Origin: Gammaproteobacteria bacterium
Lineage (GTDB): Bacteria; Pseudomonadota; Gammaproteobacteria; Pseudomonadales; Halieaceae
NCBI GenBank assembly: GCA_029859085.1
Contig: JAOUDU010000198.1
Span: 1-5,764, forward strand
DNA length: 5,764 nucleotides
Reading direction: 5' to 3'
Positions 1-5,764 of this stretch are shown one piece after another (the first letter of the stretch is position 1; the number at the start of each line of letters is the position of its first letter). The translations under genes and the position numbers were made by a program. Below the pieces are notes generated by a model, which worked only from the letters and a program-made list of their open reading frames with translations, did not search any database and had not been told where the DNA came from.

Positions 1-1905
1 GCCGGAGTGCTGGCCGCCCTGGCCACCGTTGCCGCGGTGAGCGTAAACGCCCAGATACCGCCACCACCCGATGGCCAGATCCTTTCCAGCGAGTATACCG
101 GCAAGGTCTATTCGCCCTATGCCGAGCGGGATTTCGCCACCGACGTGTATTTCGGCGACACCCACCTGCACACGGACATGTCCATGGACGCCGGTGCCTT
201 CGGCAACCGCCTGGGCCTGGACGAGGCGTACAAGTTCGCCCGGGGCGAGCAGGTAAACTCCACCAACGCCGGCCCGGTGCGCCTGTCGCGCCCGCTGGAC
301 TTCCTGGTGGTGGCCGATCACTCGGACAATATGGGCTTCTTCCCGGACTTGTACGCGGGCAAACCTTTCATCCTCGAGGACCCGACCGGCAAGAAATGGT
401 ACGACATGATGAAGGCCGGCGAAGGGGTTAAGGTCGCCCTGGAACTGATCGGCCTGTTCTCCCAGGGAAAATTTCCCCCGGCCCTGCAATACAAGCCGGA
501 TTCGGCACCTTACAAGGCTGCCTGGGACAAGACCGTGGCCGCCGCGGATCGCTATAACCAGCCGGGTATATTCACCGCGTTCATTGGCTACGAGTGGACC
601 TCGCTGATCAAGGGCAACAACATGCACCGGGTCGTGGTCTACCGCGACGGCGGCGACAAGGGCGGGCAGATGGTGCCTTATACCACTGCGGCGCCCCAGG
701 GCAGCACCAATCCCAGGGACCTGTGGAAGTGGCTGGCCGGCTATGAGCAGAAGACCGGCGGTGAGGTGCTGGCTATCGCCCACAACGGCAACCTGTCCAA
801 CGGCATCATGTTCCCGATTTCCGAGCAGTACGACGGCAAGGCGCTGGACGTGGAGTACGTCACCCAGCGCGCCAGGTGGGAGCCTATCTACGAGGCCACC
901 CAGATCAAGGGCGACGGCGAAACCCACCCCTTCCTGTCACCCAATGACGAGTTCGCCGATTACGAGACCTGGGATATCGGTAACCTGGATGTGTCCGAGC
1001 CCAAGACCGACGCCATGCTGGCGGGGGAATACGCACGGGAGGCCCTCAAGCGCGGGCTTGAGCTGGAAGCGAAACTGGGCACCAATCCCTACAAGTTCGG
1101 CATGATCGGCGCGACCGACAGCCATACCTCACTGGCGACCACCGAGGAGAACAACTTTTTCGGCAAGCACTCGGGGGCTGAACCCTCACCGCAGCGGATG
1201 ACCCACCCCTTCATGAAAACGGAAAGCGGCACCATCATGGGCTGGCAGATGGTGGCCTCCGGCCTGGCCGGGGTGTGGGCAAAGGACAATACCCGGGAGG
1301 CGCTGTTCGACGCGATGGAGCGCAAGGAGGTCTACGCGACCACCGGCACCAGGCTGCGGGTGCGCTTCTTCGGTGGCTGGGAATTCACCAGCAAGGACCT
1401 CGACAACCGCGAGCCCGTATTCGCCGGCTACGGCAAGGGCGTGCCGATGGGCGGCGACCTGCCGGCCAACACGTCCGGCAGCAAGGCCCCCAGCTTCATG
1501 GTCTACGCCCTGCGGGACCCGATCGGCGGCAACCTGGACCGGATCCAGATCATCAAGGGCTGGTACGACGGCCAGAAGCAGCATGAGAAGGTCTACGATG
1601 TGGCCTGGTCCGGCGACCGCAAACCGGGCGTGGACGGCAAGCTGCCCCCGGTGGGCAATACGGTGGATGCGAAGACCGCCTCCTGGACCAACAGCATCGG
1701 CGCCTCGGAACTGGGCACCGTCTGGTCTGACCCGGATTTCGACCCGAAACAGCGGGCGTTCTATTACGCCAGGGTGCTGGAGATCCCCACCCCGCGCTGG
1801 TCCACCTACGATGCCTTCAGGTTCGGCGTGCCAATTCCGGAAGGCGCCCCTGTGTCCACCCAGGACCGGGCCTACACCTCACCGATCTGGTACACCCCGA
1901 AGTAG
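1..1905 (+). CDS. DUF3604 family exported protein with PHP-like metal site (5' end missing)
   Basis: The frame is open from the first base and ends at TAG 1903-1905. Numbering here counts from GTG at 7, which is probably not the true start: residues 1-15 are only the hydrophobic core and cleavage site (VNA/Q) of a signal peptide, with no basic N-region, so the start should lie upstream. The mature protein is therefore probably periplasmic or secreted, and it contains no cysteine. Likely metal ligands follow a PHP-like order: H53 and H55 in GDTHLHTD, D104-H105 in VVADHSD, E196 in GYEWTS, H207, H259 in AHNGN, and D371/H373 in GATDSHT. ERKEVYATTGTR (438-449) precedes a beta-rich C-terminal part with the family-typical RAFYYARVLEIPTPRW (583-598). 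It ends in SPIWYTPK. Length is usual for DUF3604. From family knowledge this is a predicted metal-dependent hydrolase of unknown substrate. Family assignment is confident; the reaction is not known. Confidence 0.85.
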   Translation, partial: AGVLAALATVAAVSVNAQIPPPPDGQILSSEYTGKVYSPYAERDFATDVYFGDTHLHTDMSMDAGAFGNRLGLDEAYKFARGEQVNSTNAGPVRLSRPLDFLVVADHSDNMGFFPDLYAGKPFILEDPTGKKWYDMMKAGEGVKVALELIGLFSQGKFPPALQYKPDSAPYKAAWDKTVAAADRYNQPGIFTAFIGYEWTSLIKGNNMHRVVVYRDGGDKGGQMVPYTTAAPQGSTNPRDLWKWLAGYEQKTGGEVLAIAHNGNLSNGIMFPISEQYDGKALDVEYVTQRARWEPIYEATQIKGDGETHPFLSPNDEFADYETWDIGNLDVSEPKTDAMLAGEYAREALKRGLELEAKLGTNPYKFGMIGATDSHTSLATTEENNFFGKHSGAEPSPQRMTHPFMKTESGTIMGWQMVASGLAGVWAKDNTREALFDAMERKEVYATTGTRLRVRFFGGWEFTSKDLDNREPVFAGYGKGVPMGGDLPANTSGSKAPSFMVYALRDPIGGNLDRIQIIKGWYDGQKQHEKVYDVAWSGDRKPGVDGKLPPVGNTVDAKTASWTNSIGASELGTVWSDPDFDPKQRAFYYARVLEIPTPRWSTYDAFRFGVPIPEGAPVSTQDRAYTSPIWYTPK

Positions 1906-1914
1906 GCAGCCGGA

Positions 1915-2925
1915 TTATTGCGGCGCCGGCGCGGCGCCGCTGAAAAAAGCCCAGATCACCTCGGGCCCGTCCAGCTGGTGGCTGGTGGGACCGAGAATGC
2001 GCGGCAGGTTGAACACCGGGTGGGGGACGGTATGCCCACCCCCCACAATGGTCACCAGGCTGACGGGAACCCTGCCCGGGGCCGACCACTCGATGCTCCG
2101 GACCGAGGTGTCATCCTCCGGGTCCCGTTGCGGCCATTCGCGACGCACTCCCTCCACCGTGTAACCGGCGAGCCCGGCCCAGTAGTTGGCGGTCGCAACA
2201 GACGACTGCACCTCGCCACGACTGGCGTTGCCGAAAATCTCCACCAGGCCGCCCTCGTACGGGTTCACCGGGTCCGCGGTACCGTTCATCACCATCGCCG
2301 CAACCGGCTTGCCCGAGGGCTGGCAATCGAGACTGGCCGGCACCGGCAGGCTGGCAGCCATCGCCGCGATGCCCGCCACCAGGTCGGGTGCTTCCAGGCC
2401 AAGGCGATAGGCCATCTGCCCGCCGTTGGACAGGCCGGTGGCGAATATCCGCGCCGGATCCACCCCCTGCTCGTCGACAAAGCGCCGCACCAGGGCCCTC
2501 AGGAAACCCACGTCGTCAATATTTTCCAGGTTGGCTGCGTAGTCGGCGCCGCCACGGCAGTCGTTCCAGTGCTGCTCGTAGCCGTCGGGATAGACCGCGA
2601 TAAAGCCGTACCGCTCCGCGAGCACGTCAAAGTCGTAGCGGGTGAGGGCGCGCATCTGCTCGCCGGTGCCCATGGACCCATGCATCACGAGCACCAGGGC
2701 CGTGTCCGGCGTCCTGGCAGCGGGGATATAGGCCAGCCAGCTGCGATCGCGGCCGTCGTGCTCCAGTGACCCGGTTTGCAGCGTGCCCGGCAGCACCGGC
2801 GGCTCCATCGGGTCGGGCCGCAGGTAGCGCCACCAGGCGAGCGCGATGATCACCACCGCCACCACCACAAGCAGCCCAAGCACCTTCAGAAATTTCCGCA
2901 CGCGTCCACCCGGCGTCATCGCCAT
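1915..2925 (-). CDS. Membrane-anchored LpqC / PHB-depolymerase-like serine esterase
   Basis: A 336-residue alpha/beta-hydrolase. Residues 9-14 are basic (VRKFLK) and 15-32 form one hydrophobic segment, so the protein is probably tethered to the inner membrane with its catalytic domain in the periplasm. VMHGSMGTG (80-88) is the oxyanion-hole strand. The nucleophile S166 sits in ATGLSNGGQMAY, the likely acid D218 in NGTADPVNPYEG, and the histidine H298 in GGGHTVPH, so a full triad is visible. C123 and C201 are the only cysteines and could form a disulfide. The pattern matches COG3509 (LpqC, poly(3-hydroxybutyrate) depolymerase, feruloyl esterase); the substrate cannot be told. ATG at 2925 was chosen as the longest start, but no Shine-Dalgarno precedes it. 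ATG 2919 or GTG 2901 (preceded by GGTGGA) are alternatives and would only shorten the cytoplasmic tail. Its stop is 9 bases from that of the convergent DUF3604 gene. Fold and triad are confident, biological role is not. Confidence 0.85.
   Translation of the reverse strand: MAMTPGGRVRKFLKVLGLLVVVAVVIIALAWWRYLRPDPMEPPVLPGTLQTGSLEHDGRDRSWLAYIPAARTPDTALVLVMHGSMGTGEQMRALTRYDFDVLAERYGFIAVYPDGYEQHWNDCRGGADYAANLENIDDVGFLRALVRRFVDEQGVDPARIFATGLSNGGQMAYRLGLEAPDLVAGIAAMAASLPVPASLDCQPSGKPVAAMVMNGTADPVNPYEGGLVEIFGNASRGEVQSSVATANYWAGLAGYTVEGVRREWPQRDPEDDTSVRSIEWSAPGRVPVSLVTIVGGGHTVPHPVFNLPRILGPTSHQLDGPEVIWAFFSGAAPAPQ
1920..1940. repeat. Perfect 8-bp inverted repeat at the end of the esterase gene
   Basis: Arms GCGGCGCC (1920-1927) and GGCGCCGC (1933-1940) enclose a 5-base loop. 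The hairpin lies in the last codons of the esterase, 14 bases beyond the DUF3604 stop. On the + strand it is followed by TGAAAAAAG, and on the - strand by AATAATCC, so it lacks the U-tract of an intrinsic terminator in either direction. It may be only the by-product of the Ala/Pro-rich C-terminus, or a 3' end stabiliser for one or both convergent mRNAs. Confidence 0.5.
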
Positions 2926-2952
2926 TGTGTTTGGAGGAGGAGAGCCTACACT
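2925..2952 (+). promoter_or_regulatory. Weak candidate sigma-70 promoter for pcm
   Basis: TTGTGT (2925-2930) and TACACT (2947-2952) are separated by 16 bases and match the -35 and -10 consensus at 3 and 4 of 6 positions. Transcription would begin near 2959 and leave a leader of about 70 bases. This is a motif match in a 106-base divergent gap that must hold the pcm promoter and may hold that of the esterase. No convincing - strand promoter was found. Confidence 0.2.
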
Positions 2953-3020
2953 CTAGCCACCTGGCTTGGAATATTTTTCAGGGCAGCGCGGCGGCATACG
3001 ACCGCTGGTCGGGACACAAA

Positions 3021-3025
3021 AGGTG
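3021..3025 (+). promoter_or_regulatory. Shine-Dalgarno site that fixes the pcm start
   Basis: AGGTG (within AAAAGGTGATC) ends 6 bases before ATG 3032, good spacing for initiation there. It argues against the longer in-frame TTG start at 2966 and the GTG at 3023, which lies inside this site. The bases GTGATCAC (3023-3030) form a perfect 8-bp palindrome that overlaps the site, probably by chance. Confidence 0.7.
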
Positions 3026-3031
3026 ATCACT

Positions 3032-3718
3032 ATGACGGCAATGAAATCCATCGGTGGGCCAGTGGCACAGGAACGGGAGGCGATGCTGGCAGCCATCCGC
3101 GAGTCGGTGCGCAGCTCGGCGAGCTACACCGGTCGCCACGCGCTGAGCGAGCGGGTGATGGCCGCCATGGCCCGCGTCCCCAGGGAGGAGTTCGTGCTCC
3201 CGCGTTACCGCGACAGGGCCTACGACAATACTCCCCTGCCGATCGAGGCGGGCCAGACCATTTCCCAGCCCCTGATCGTCGCGCTGATGACCGAGCTGCT
3301 GGAGCCGCAGCCCGGCGACGTGATCCTCGAGGTCGGCACGGGCTCGGGTTACCAGGCCGCGGTGCTGGCGGAGCTGGTCGAGCAGGTCTACGGCGTGGAG
3401 ATAGTGCCGGAACTGGCGGCGGGCGCGGCCCGGGTACTGGCGCGACTGGGTTACGACAATGTGTATATACAGGCGGGTGACGGCTACGAGGGCTGGCCGG
3501 AACTGGCGCCTTTCGACGGCATCATCGTCACCGCGGCGGCGCCGGAAATTCCCCCGCCGCTGCTGGAGCAGCTGAAACCCGGGGGCAGGCTGGTTATCCC
3601 GGTGGGCGCGGAGCACGGCGAACAGGATCTGCTGGTGGTGGAACTCGGCGAGGATGGCGACATTCTCAAACGCTCGGTGCTGCCGGTGCGTTTTGTGCCG
3701 CTCACCGGGGAGCGGTGA
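3032..3718 (+). CDS. pcm: Protein-L-isoaspartate O-methyltransferase
   Basis: This cytoplasmic enzyme uses S-adenosylmethionine to methylate L-isoaspartyl residues in aged proteins, starting their repair. The product has 228 residues, slightly longer than E. coli Pcm (208), mainly through extra residues before the conserved VPREEFV (49-55). Visible family motifs are AYDNTPLPIEAGQTISQP (63-80), which shapes the isoaspartyl pocket, the SAM-binding motif I ILEVGTGSGYQ (98-108), the acidic E123 at the end of strand 2, GDGYEGWP (149-156), FDGIIVTAAAPEIP (161-174) and LKPGGRLVIPVG (181-192). ATG 3032 is chosen for its Shine-Dalgarno; ATG 3041 is a weaker option. The gene stands alone: it is divergent from the esterase and convergent with argG, and not beside surE, nlpD or rpoS, which commonly flank pcm in gammaproteobacteria. 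It may be a second, non-surE-linked paralogue. Identification is secure. Confidence 0.95.
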   Translation: MTAMKSIGGPVAQEREAMLAAIRESVRSSASYTGRHALSERVMAAMARVPREEFVLPRYRDRAYDNTPLPIEAGQTISQPLIVALMTELLEPQPGDVILEVGTGSGYQAAVLAELVEQVYGVEIVPELAAGAARVLARLGYDNVYIQAGDGYEGWPELAPFDGIIVTAAAPEIPPPLLEQLKPGGRLVIPVGAEHGEQDLLVVELGEDGDILKRSVLPVRFVPLTGER

Positions 3719-3723
3719 GCGGC
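3697..3723. repeat. Perfect 11-bp hairpin across the pcm stop codon
   Basis: Arms GCCGCTCACCG (3697-3707) and CGGTGAGCGGC (3713-3723) pair without mismatch around a 5-base loop, GGGAG. The pcm stop TGA (3716-3718) lies in the second arm. The + strand continues GAGGCCGGCC and has TTTT before, not after, the hairpin. The - strand continues ACAAAACG. Thus it is not a canonical intrinsic terminator for pcm or for argG. Its place between two convergent genes suggests a 3' end stabiliser or a Rho-assisted stop. Confidence 0.65.
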
Positions 3724-3761
3724 GAGGCCGGCCGGGGTATTACCGAGTTGATTGTGGCGCC

Positions 3762-4982
3762 CTACAGCGGCGAGCGCCCCTTGTTGGCCGCAATCCGCAT
3801 ACGCAGGGCGTTGAGCTTGATAAAGCCCTCGGCGTCCTTCTGGTTGTAGGCGCCGGCGTCCTCCTCGAAGGTCGCTATGCTCTCGTCGAACAGGCTGTCC
3901 GCGGACTGGCGGCCGGCGATGATGACATTGCCCTTGTACAGCTTGAGCCGGACCTTGCCATTGACCACTTTCTGGGACTCGTCGATGGCCGTCTGCAGCA
4001 TCCTGCGCTCCGGCGACCACCAGTAGCCGTTGTAGATCATATTGGCATAACGCGGCATCAGGTCGTCCTTCAGGTGGGCCACTTCCCGGTCCAGGGTAAG
4101 GGATTCTATCGCGCGATGGGCCTTGAGCATGATGGTGCCGCCGGGGGTTTCGTAGCAGCCGCGGGATTTCATCCCCACGTAACGGTTTTCGACGATATCG
4201 TCGCGGCCGATGCCATTGGCGCCGCCGACTTTATTGAGTGTTTCCAGGACGGTGGCTGGACTCATCGCAACGCCGTCGATGGCGGTGATGTCGCCGCGCT
4301 CAAAATCCAGCTCGATGTAGGTGGGCGCATCCGGCGCGGCCTCCGGGCTGACGCTCCAGCGCCACATATCCTCTTCCGCCTCCGCCCAGGGGCTTTCGAG
4401 TACGCCGCCCTCGTAGGAAATATGCAGCAGGTTGGCGTCCATCGAGTAGGGGGATTTCTTCTTCGCGCTGGAAAAATCCACCGGGATATTATGGGTTTTG
4501 CAGTAGGCCATCAGGGTCTCCCGGGAGGTCATGTCCCACTCCCGCCAGGGGGCGATGACCTTGATACCGGGTTTCAGCGCATAGGCGCCAAGTTCGAAGC
4601 GCACCTGGTCATTGCCCTTGCCGGTGGCGCCGTGGGAGATGGCGTCGGCGCCGGTTTCGTTGGCAATCTCGATCAGGCGCTTCGCGATCAGGGGGCGGGC
4701 GATGGAGGTGCCCAGCAGGTACTCGCCCTCGTATATGGTATTGGCGCGGAACATCGGGAACACGAAGTCCCGGACAAACTCCTCGCGCAGGTCATCTATG
4801 TAGATTTCCTTCACGCCCAGTGCCCTGGCCTTGGCCCGGGCGGGCTCCACCTCCTCGCCCTGGCCGATATCGGCGGTAAAAGTGACCACCTCGCAGCGGT
4901 AGTTGTCCTGCAACCAGCGCACGATGACCGAGGTATCGAGACCGCCGGAATAGGCCAGGACAACTTTCTTGATATCTGACAT
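3762..4982 (-). CDS. argG: Argininosuccinate synthase
   Basis: ArgG joins citrulline and aspartate with ATP to give argininosuccinate, the next-to-last step of arginine synthesis, in the cytoplasm. The 406-residue length fits the short bacterial type rather than the 447-residue E. coli type. The N-type ATP-pyrophosphatase P-loop is AYSGGLDTS (10-18). Other signatures are [10 protein letters not shown] (35-44), [10 protein letters not shown] (88-97), [14 protein letters not shown] (117-130) for citrulline and aspartate contact, [15 protein letters not shown] (179-193), and further on [18 protein letters not shown]. The C-terminal helix used in tetramer formation is present, and the protein ends KGRSPL. 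ATG 4982 is preceded by AGGGAG at 6 bases spacing and agrees with the family N-terminus. It converges with pcm across 43 bases and is divergent from pyrC. No convincing ArgR box was found. No defect is visible. Confidence 0.98.
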   Translation of the reverse strand: MSDIKKVVLAYSGGLDTSVIVRWLQDNYRCEVVTFTADIGQGEEVEPARAKARALGVKEIYIDDLREEFVRDFVFPMFRANTIYEGEYLLGTSIARPLIAKRLIEIANETGADAISHGATGKGNDQVRFELGAYALKPGIKVIAPWREWDMTSRETLMAYCKTHNIPVDFSSAKKKSPYSMDANLLHISYEGGVLESPWAEAEEDMWRWSVSPEAAPDAPTYIELDFERGDITAIDGVAMSPATVLETLNKVGGANGIGRDDIVENRYVGMKSRGCYETPGGTIMLKAHRAIESLTLDREVAHLKDDLMPRYANMIYNGYWWSPERRMLQTAIDESQKVVNGKVRLKLYKGNVIIAGRQSADSLFDESIATFEEDAGAYNQKDAEGFIKLNALRMRIAANKGRSPL

Positions 4983-4988
4983 TTCATG

Positions 4989-4994
4989 CTCCCT
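4989..4994 (-). promoter_or_regulatory. argG Shine-Dalgarno site
   Basis: Read on the - strand, AGGGAG lies 6 bases before the argG ATG (4982). An out-of-frame ATG at 4987 lies between them, but the 4982 ATG gives the conserved ArgG N-terminus. Confidence 0.7.
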
Positions 4995-5009
4995 ATGGCT
5001 GTGCCGGAA

Positions 5010-5035
5010 CGGCAGCCGTTTCTACCAGGCTGCCG
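5010..5035 (-). repeat. Hairpin in the presumed argG leader
   Basis: Arms CGGCAGCC (5010-5017) and GGCTGCCG (5028-5035) pair perfectly over 8 bp around a 10-base loop. If transcription starts near 5045, this stem lies in the untranslated leader, about 16 bases upstream of the ribosome binding site. The - strand sequence after it has no U-tract, so it is not a terminator. It could affect leader stability or initiation, or be chance in GC-rich DNA. Confidence 0.4.
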
Positions 5036-5044
5036 GACTTAAAA

Positions 5045-5069
5045 GCCGGCCATTCTACCCCCGGCCGGC
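5045..5069. repeat. Inverted repeat bracketing the argG -10 box
   Basis: Arms GCCGGCC (5045-5051) and GGCCGGC (5063-5069) are perfect 7-bp complements with an 11-base centre that contains the predicted argG -10 hexamer. On the - strand the second arm is followed at once by TTTTAAG, so in RNA reading toward argG it looks like a short intrinsic terminator. As DNA, the symmetry could be an operator. Neither role is shown. Confidence 0.4.
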
Positions 5070-5080
5070 GCCAATTCCCA
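5052..5080 (-). promoter_or_regulatory. Candidate argG promoter
   Basis: The - strand carries TAGAAT (5052-5057), matching the -10 consensus at 5 of 6 positions. Seventeen bases upstream is a weak -35, TGGGAA (5075-5080), 3 of 6. Transcription would start near 5045 and leave a leader of roughly 60 bases before argG. A weak -35 suggests low basal strength or an activator, which is inference. Confidence 0.4.
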
Positions 5081-5132
5081 GTCGATCAGGCACTGATGCC
5101 GACCACCGGGTCGCAAGTCGCATCCGTTCCGG

Positions 5133-5161
5133 TTCCCGCTGCGGCGGCTTTACGGTAGCAT
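5133..5161 (+). promoter_or_regulatory. Weak candidate pyrC promoter
   Basis: TTCCCG (5133-5138) and TAGCAT (5156-5161) are 17 bases apart and match the consensus at 3 and 4 of 6 positions. Transcription would start near 5168, about 33 bases before the GTG. This is the best + strand match upstream of pyrC but is not strong. Confidence 0.2.
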
Positions 5162-5200
5162 GCAATATCCGCAAGTGAGCGACTGACCCTGCCATCCCAC

Positions 5201-5764
5201 GTGACTGAACTGACCATTACCCGCCCTGACGACTGGCACGCGCACCTGCGCGACGGCGCCGCCCTGGAACACACCTGTGCCGACCTGGCCCGCTATTTCG
5301 GCCGGGTTATCGTGATGCCCAACCTCAGCCCACCGGCCACCACGGTGGCGGAGGCTGCAACCTACCGTGATCGCATACTCGATGCGATGGCACCGCTCGA
5401 ACGCCGCTTCGAACCGCTGATGACGCTGTACCTGACCGACCGCACTGACGCGGCGGAAATCTCCCTCGCGGCCGCGTCCAGCTTCGTCCACGCAGTCAAA
5501 CTGTATCCCGCCGGCGCCACCACCAACTCCGCGGCCGGTGTGGCGCACCTGGAGGGACTCTACAACACGCTGGCCGCAATGGAGGAGGCGGACCTGCCGC
5601 TGCTGGTACACGGTGAAGTCACGGACCACGACATCGATATTTTTGACCGCGAGAAAGTTTTCATCGACCGCCACCTGGCGCCGATTGCCGAGCGCTTTCC
5701 CGGCCTGCGCATCGTGTTCGAGCACATCACCACCCGGGATGCGGTCGCATTTGTACGCGAGGCC
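5201..5764 (+). CDS. pyrC: Dihydroorotase, class II (3' end beyond the window)
   Basis: PyrC closes N-carbamoyl-L-aspartate to dihydroorotate in cytoplasmic pyrimidine synthesis. The 188 residues in the window, a little over half of the usual 340-350, are uninterrupted to the last base. DWHAHLRDG (11-19) gives metal ligands H13 and H15 and the substrate-binding R17. K100 in AVKLYPAGATTNS is the carbamylated lysine bridging the two zinc ions. H137 (LVHGEV) and H175 (FEHITT) are further ligands. These correspond to E. coli H16, H18, K102, H139 and H177; the catalytic Asp lies beyond the window. PNLSPP (40-45) is also typical. GTG 5201 is chosen because the family N-terminus begins there, an in-frame stop lies at 5156, no in-frame ATG occurs between, and the next internal ATG (residue 39) would remove H13 and H15. 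No Shine-Dalgarno is visible before it. Divergent from argG. Identification is secure. Confidence 0.96.
   Translation, partial: MTELTITRPDDWHAHLRDGAALEHTCADLARYFGRVIVMPNLSPPATTVAEAATYRDRILDAMAPLERRFEPLMTLYLTDRTDAAEISLAAASSFVHAVKLYPAGATTNSAAGVAHLEGLYNTLAAMEEADLPLLVHGEVTDHDIDIFDREKVFIDRHLAPIAERFPGLRIVFEHITTRDAVAFVREA

Noticed and set aside
1918..2769. A 283-codon open frame antisense to the esterase
   Set aside because: The esterase on the other strand has a complete catalytic triad and family motifs. The antisense product is Arg/His/Gly-rich and unlike any family I know.
2933..2944. Strong Shine-Dalgarno-like run GGAGGAGGAGAG on the + strand
   Set aside because: No ATG, GTG or TTG follows within a useful distance (the next is TTG at 2966, 21 bases away), so it does not start a gene.
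2966..3031. Extended N-terminus for pcm from TTG 2966
   Set aside because: TTG is a rare start, no ribosome site stands at a proper distance, and a clear Shine-Dalgarno precedes ATG 3032, where family-like sequence begins.
3719..3761. GGCCGGCC palindrome (3726-3733) as a terminator between pcm and argG
   Set aside because: A self-complementary 8-mer without a loop and without a U-tract; the stronger 11-bp hairpin lies just before it.
3654..4979. A 441-codon open frame on the + strand, antisense to argG
   Set aside because: It covers almost exactly the argG gene, whose protein is unmistakable. Long antisense frames are common in high-GC coding DNA. Its product shows no recognisable domain and no ribosome site.
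5160..5186. Small frame MQYPQVSD before pyrC as a leader peptide
   Set aside because: Eight codons with no ribosome site, and no terminator-like hairpin follows it, so there is no support for attenuation.
5150..5725. A 191-codon open frame antisense to pyrC
   Set aside because: It mirrors the pyrC coding region, which carries all expected metal ligands, and shows no motif of its own.

Overview
The window looks like ordinary chromosomal core sequence of a high-GC gammaproteobacterium. ArgG is of the short (about 406-residue) type and reads like the Pseudomonas and marine-gammaproteobacterial proteins. An argG/pyrC neighbourhood is, from memory, also found in Pseudomonas, and exported DUF3604 proteins are frequent in marine gammaproteobacteria such as the Halieaceae. 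The family-level placement is inference. No mobile element, CRISPR array, tRNA or rRNA was seen, and no dramatic undescribed system.

There are five genes. Positions 1-1905 (+) hold a DUF3604 protein whose start lies before the window. It carries the end of a signal peptide and a PHP-like set of metal-binding residues. Nine bases after its stop, the convergent gene 1915-2925 (-) ends; it encodes a membrane-anchored LpqC / PHB-depolymerase-like alpha/beta-hydrolase. After a 106-base divergent gap comes pcm, 3032-3718 (+), the protein-L-isoaspartate methyltransferase. It converges on argG, 3762-4982 (-), argininosuccinate synthase. A 218-base divergent control region then separates argG from pyrC, 5201 to the window end (+), a dihydroorotase cut off by the window edge and starting with GTG.

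Two functional themes can be read. The left pair are two exported or periplasm-facing proteins (a predicted metal-dependent enzyme of unknown substrate and a serine esterase); nothing shows that they work together. The right pair, argG and pyrC, belong to the two pathways that consume carbamoyl phosphate (arginine through citrulline, pyrimidines through carbamoyl aspartate) and share one intergenic control region. Pcm is a stand-alone protein-repair enzyme.

The most notable non-coding signals are a perfect 11-bp hairpin over the pcm stop codon, a perfect 8-bp hairpin in the last codons of the esterase (both at convergent junctions and both without a U-tract), and an inverted repeat that brackets the predicted argG -10 box and is followed by TTTT in the argG direction.
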